This document shows, one piece after another, positions 60,371-64,000 of a DNA stretch of 64,000 nt. The position numbers were made by a program, and so were the translations under genes. Origin of the DNA: Anagrus nilaparvatae (taxonomy: Eukaryota; Arthropoda; Insecta; Hymenoptera; Mymaridae); assembly GCA_022575985.1 (NCBI GenBank), contig JAKSXM010000007.1:31498501-31562500 (forward strand), written 5' to 3'. The number at the start of each line of letters is the position of its first letter. Position 1 is the stretch's first letter. The notes beneath the pieces were generated by a model. It was not told where the DNA came from. It saw only the letters and a program-made list of their open reading frames with translations, and ran no database searches.

Positions 60371-60889
60371 ATGAGATATAAAAAATCAAAGAAAAACAAT
60401 GTTTTTAAACAGTTAACAGTTTCATAAAATTTAGATACTACGTTCAAAATGAAAAGAAACAAGGTCACGGCTACCCTGAAAGATCGGATAATGCAAAAGT
60501 CAGACCCTTCGGATTTTACAGCAAAAATGAATGTTCAACCTATAAGAAGATCGTACTTTTTTGGATTTAAATCTTTTATCTAGCTTTTATCGAGTTATGT
60601 GATAAAATGTTTCAAAGAAGGAGGTGAAAATAAACAAAAATTTGCCCTGCTCGCATCGGGCTGAAATTTTCAGAAAAGGTTGCTTTATTGATTCCCAGAA
60701 ACGTGGTTAAACTCGTTTTTCAAAATCAGTCTTCCTCTTTGAAATATATCAATATATCTCCTACTTAAAATACATGGAAATAGCCATTTTGTATCGGTTT
60801 TTCATATTTTTCTTCGCAATCTTAGGTTACTTAAACACCAAATCAACGAGAAAAGTTGCTTTTAATATTAAAAGATTTTGGTTCTTTAT
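60371..60889. other. AT-rich DNA without a recognised gene
   Basis: Nothing firm recognised. The GC-richer patches at 60460-60540 and 60600-60710 may be part of the inverted-repeat element to the right. Confidence 0.4.
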
Positions 60890-61612
60890 AAAGAGGATTG
60901 GTGTTTGCATAACGTGGCAAAACTACTCTATGTGCACCAAAATCATGTTCATTTAGCTTTAAATCTAAATATTTTTGATTCTAATCGATAGATTTTGATT
61001 TGGTTGATATTAAAATCTTTCTCTTAATTTAATCCTTTTAAGTATATAGTGTTTTACTTATTTCCGACAAGGTCTCATAATGAAATATCAAAAAATTGAC
61101 AAAAACAATAAAAAAACATTCAAAAAATGGCAAAAGTTATACTTAAGCCTCCTCGATCTTCGTAGGACAAATACCTCTATTGAAATTTTTACAATCTCCC
61201 ACATTTATTCGGTGTTTAAAAATGTTCCCTGGATTTTCCTTTTAAAGTTTTTGGCCAAAATCTTCCGGAATAAATTGTTGAATAGTTGTACTAAATACTT
61301 TAAAAAAATTTAGACCGATTTAAAACTTTGAACCTAAAACTTTTGGCCAAAGTCGTACGAAAGTCGTGTGTCCCACGAAGACCGGCGCGGGTGGGAAAAC
61401 CAAGGAAGACCGGGGAGGGTTAAATCACCCAGGAAAAGCAAATTTTTCTTATAGAACAAAAAAAAATCAAAATAAAGATTTTAGGACCAAGCAAATCAAA
61501 ATCTATTGATAAGAATCAAAAATTTTGTGATTTAAAGTTAAAAAGGGATTTTTACACAAAAAAGTCGTTTTGCCACGTTAGTCAAACGCCAATTCTTTTT
61601 ATAAGTTCTATT
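60890..61612. repeat. Inverted repeat, ~125 bp arms
   Basis: The left arm (about 60890-61010) and right arm (about 61490-61612) are diverged reverse complements (shared 'ttttgccacgtta', 'tcaaaatctatcgat.agaa', 'tcaaaaat' and 'gatttaaag'). The 480-base middle has no recognised gene. It could be a MITE-like element. Confidence 0.6.
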
Positions 61613-62440
61613 TCATTTAAAGATTTATTTTTTATTTCATTCCAAAAATCATTAGTCATTTGTTGATTTCTATTCCCCCATTTCATAAGCTTTTTTCGCA
61701 GCTTTGTATAGATCATGATAGTAATTTTTTAATATATGCTTAACAAGAGTCTTTATAAAACTAAATTTAAAATAAACTCACTGATAAAATTTAAAATCAA
61801 AATTTCCATTTGAACTTGAAAATCAAGAGAAGGTGTGAAAAACTATACAAATTGTTACGCAATATATAAAAATGATTAATTACAGCTTTCTCTACTTCAA
61901 AAATTCAAAAAAAAAAACAAAGACATATTTCATATTTTTATTATGCACCTATCATAAAAATTTTTCAAGAGAAATTTTTTTCTTAGAAGCAAATAAAAAA
62001 AAATTATGTATTTAAATATATTTATACATATAATTATAAATATATTGTATACTTATACATATAAATAATATATTAAATGAAATTCTAATTAAATTATACT
62101 AAATGAAATAGTAATTAGATGTATTAAATAAAAGAAATTTTTTTTAATTTTTTTATATTATTTTTTTTATTTTTTTTTTGTAAAAAATTTTTTAATTTTA
62201 TGATATTTAACATTCTATTACCCCTACCTTTCCGTTTGTTCTAATCTGTCACATCTTAACCTCTCCCGTACCCCCAATAACATGACATCCTTTACGAATG
62301 ACTCTTAGCAGTTTTATTTAACAAAAACTTAATCCCAGGTATTTTTGGAGTAAAATATTTAACTTAAAATTTTCAATGTTTGATTCTTAAACAACCTACC
62401 TTTATATCAGAGCTGGGCATATACGGCAATTTCGGCACGC
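61613..62440. other. AT-rich DNA without a recognised gene
   Basis: No coding or RNA gene was recognised. 'cagagctgggca' at 62408-62419 resembles a hAT terminal sequence, but no partner end was found. Confidence 0.4.
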
Positions 62441-62790
62441 TGTAACCGTATGCCGTATAGACGGTTTTTGTGCATAAGGACCTGTATGTTACTTGAACCG
62501 TATATACGATAACCAGCATACGGGACCGTATGCACCCTAGCAGTATATACGGTTAACACTATACGGGAGCCTTATGCATCTCAGCCGTATATAATGTTTA
62601 ATGTCATAAGGGCCCGTATACTCTCTAACCGTACATACGGTTTAAGAGCATACGGACCCGTAGATACTTGAACCGTACATACGGTTCAGCAGCATACAGA
62701 CCCGTATACACTTGAACCGTATATAATGTTTAATAGCATACGGACCCGTATACCGTTTGCTTAGGCTTAATCAAAAACGGCATACGGGTC
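62441..62790. repeat. 44 bp minisatellite with palindromic core
   Basis: The core 'ccgtatatacggtt' or a variant recurs at about 62452, 62498, 62541, 62585, 62629, 62672 and 62717, a 43-46 bp period. Each unit also carries 'gcatacggacccgtata'. Both elements are palindromic or nearly so. Confidence 0.9.
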
Positions 62791-62820
62791 CGTGGTTGGT
62801 ATCATAATTTTCATTTGAAT

Positions 62821-63373
62821 TATTTTTTTCTCAAAATGATGATCATCCTATTGATCATTGCGTAAATAAAAAGAGATTTCATGAAATAAATGAAGTCCTT
62901 TGGTAGGACATAGGTTTCTATTTTTGAAAAATAGACCCCAAAAAAATTTTTTGTTTGTTTTTGAACTCATTTTGAGGTTCAAAACTTCGAAAAAAGTCAT
63001 TTTTGGCTTTTTTGACGGTCTAAAAATTGAGATATCTCAAGATAGAGGAAAAACTCCTTTTTTTCGCGCTCAGGGGAACTTTGTCTAAGACTAATTTTCA
63101 AAATTCCGTCGGAAAAACTTTTACGGTGCGTCACTCGCAATTGACGATTATGTAAAAGAAATCGTGTTTTATTTTTTGCATATTTTATCATACCATCTAA
63201 TATTTGATTTTAAATCTAAAACTAGCTTTTGTATGGTCTTTTTTATGTTTTTCTTATAATTTTTTTATAAAAAAACGATATTTCACCTATGTCCTACCAA
63301 AGGACTTCATTTATTTCATGAAATCTCTTTTTATTTACGCAATGATCAATAATCATTTTGAGAAAAAAAAAAT
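62821..63373. mobile_element. Short non-autonomous TIR element
   Basis: The block at about 62829-62911 ('ctcaaaatgat.atca', 'tgatcattgcgtaaataaaa', 'agagatttcatgaaataaat', 'gaagtcctttggtaggacat') recurs in reverse at about 63283-63365 with very few differences. The interior (about 370 bases) has no transposase. Its frames at 62900-63191 have no known domain. No target duplication was confirmed. Confidence 0.7.
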
Positions 63374-64000
63374 TTAAGGTACACCCTACTGATACGTTTC
63401 TTTGGATATCTTAGACGATATAAACAAGTTAGAAATAAAAAAAAGTTTTGCTCGCCGCATAGTTTTTTTTGAGTTGACAGCCTCAGAATCACGTTTTTTC
63501 AATATTTAAAAATAACTAATTTTGGAATTTTTTCGTTATAAATTAAAATTATTTTTAAATGATGGATTATGTTTTTTCACTTTTCTTACATTGACAATTT
63601 ACTAAAAAGAGTATATTTAACACCAAAGAATACAAATTTTCAATTTTCAACGTCTTGGAGCAGTTTAAATGTTAGATATTGGGTTTTTTAATAATTCATC
63701 AAGTTGGGATTTTTCTAACAGATTCAAATGATGTTAAAAACTAGACTAAAAATGTACTTCGTTTTAGTTTTCCCCGTACAATCTTAATTCACTATTCATT
63801 TTAACATTTGACAACAATTTATGGGAGAAAATTTCATTTTTTTCATTTGTAGGATCCCAATTTTCAGGGAGCCAATGTTTAAAGTTCTCATTTTTTAAGA
63901 AAAAATTTTCTGAATTTACAAGAGTTAGATACAATTTTTTCTCAGAAATTCGATGAAAAGTTGATAAAATCATTAGAATCTACTAGAAAAATCCCAAGTT
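63374..64000. other. AT-rich DNA without a recognised gene
   Basis: Nothing recognised to the end of the window. Confidence 0.45.

Noticed and set aside
62408..62419. 'cagagctgggca' as a hAT transposon end
   Set aside because: Matches the general form of some hAT ends, but no inverted partner or 8 bp duplication was found.

Overview
The window is a strongly AT-rich stretch of animal nuclear DNA, almost certainly from an insect. It has no operons or bacterial-style genes. It holds R1-clade, CR1/Jockey-like and BEL/Pao retroelements, Helitrons, long fold-back elements, tRNA-like repeats and the last two spliced exons of a conserved animal gene. The base composition, R1-type elements and a fast-evolving F-box/LRR gene would fit a hymenopteran, perhaps a small parasitoid wasp. 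That is a guess and not shown by the sequence.

Only one feature looks like a conserved cellular gene that is still under selection: the 3' end of a type II phosphatidylinositol 4-kinase gene (51019-51520, minus strand, two exons). An F-box/leucine-rich-repeat gene (13936-15369, continuing at 18064-18072, minus strand) is a pseudogene. A 2.7 kb fold-back element lies inside its F-box with a 6 bp target duplication, and a TAA interrupts the frame at codon 118 counted from 15369. A Helitron-type 3' end lies just downstream on the same strand, so the gene may have been carried by a Helitron.

Layout. 1-4050: AT-rich with a few small repeats. 4058-8985: a satellite of about 116 bp period, broken by a LINE (4670-5957), a fold-back element (6549-7759) and one arm of another fold-back family (7829-8730). 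9080-13440: tandem repeats, a possible LTR leader, an R1 scrap and a duplicated tRNA-like unit. 13700-18072: Helitron end, F-box/LRR pseudogene and fold-back element. 18272-21240: large inverted duplication. 21241-30890: AT-rich DNA holding one 5'-truncated R1-clade element (25411-28054) with a 14 bp target duplication. 30894-33184: a broken Helitron replication protein with a 17-residue N-terminal repeat. 34025-37907: minisatellite and a broken LINE whose ORF1 is split by an R1 3' fragment. 41458-47667: R1 fragment, then a degenerate BEL/Pao element between LTR remnants; its integrase region is split by a fold-back element that itself carries a solo LTR. 49211-50302: TIR element. 53495-54960: R1 and LINE relics on the minus strand. 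55669-58220: an unassigned ORF, a tandem repeat and a BEL/Pao integrase relic. 59055-60259: a non-autonomous Helitron whose ends can be set to the base because it splits a 33 bp minisatellite. 62445-63373: minisatellite and TIR element.

The window is therefore a record of nested transposon insertions more than a gene neighbourhood. The most informative points are the datable insertions (target duplications, restored repeat phase), two fold-back families with long near-palindromic arms, and a possible Helitron-borne F-box/LRR gene. All family names come from motif recognition by eye; no database search was run.
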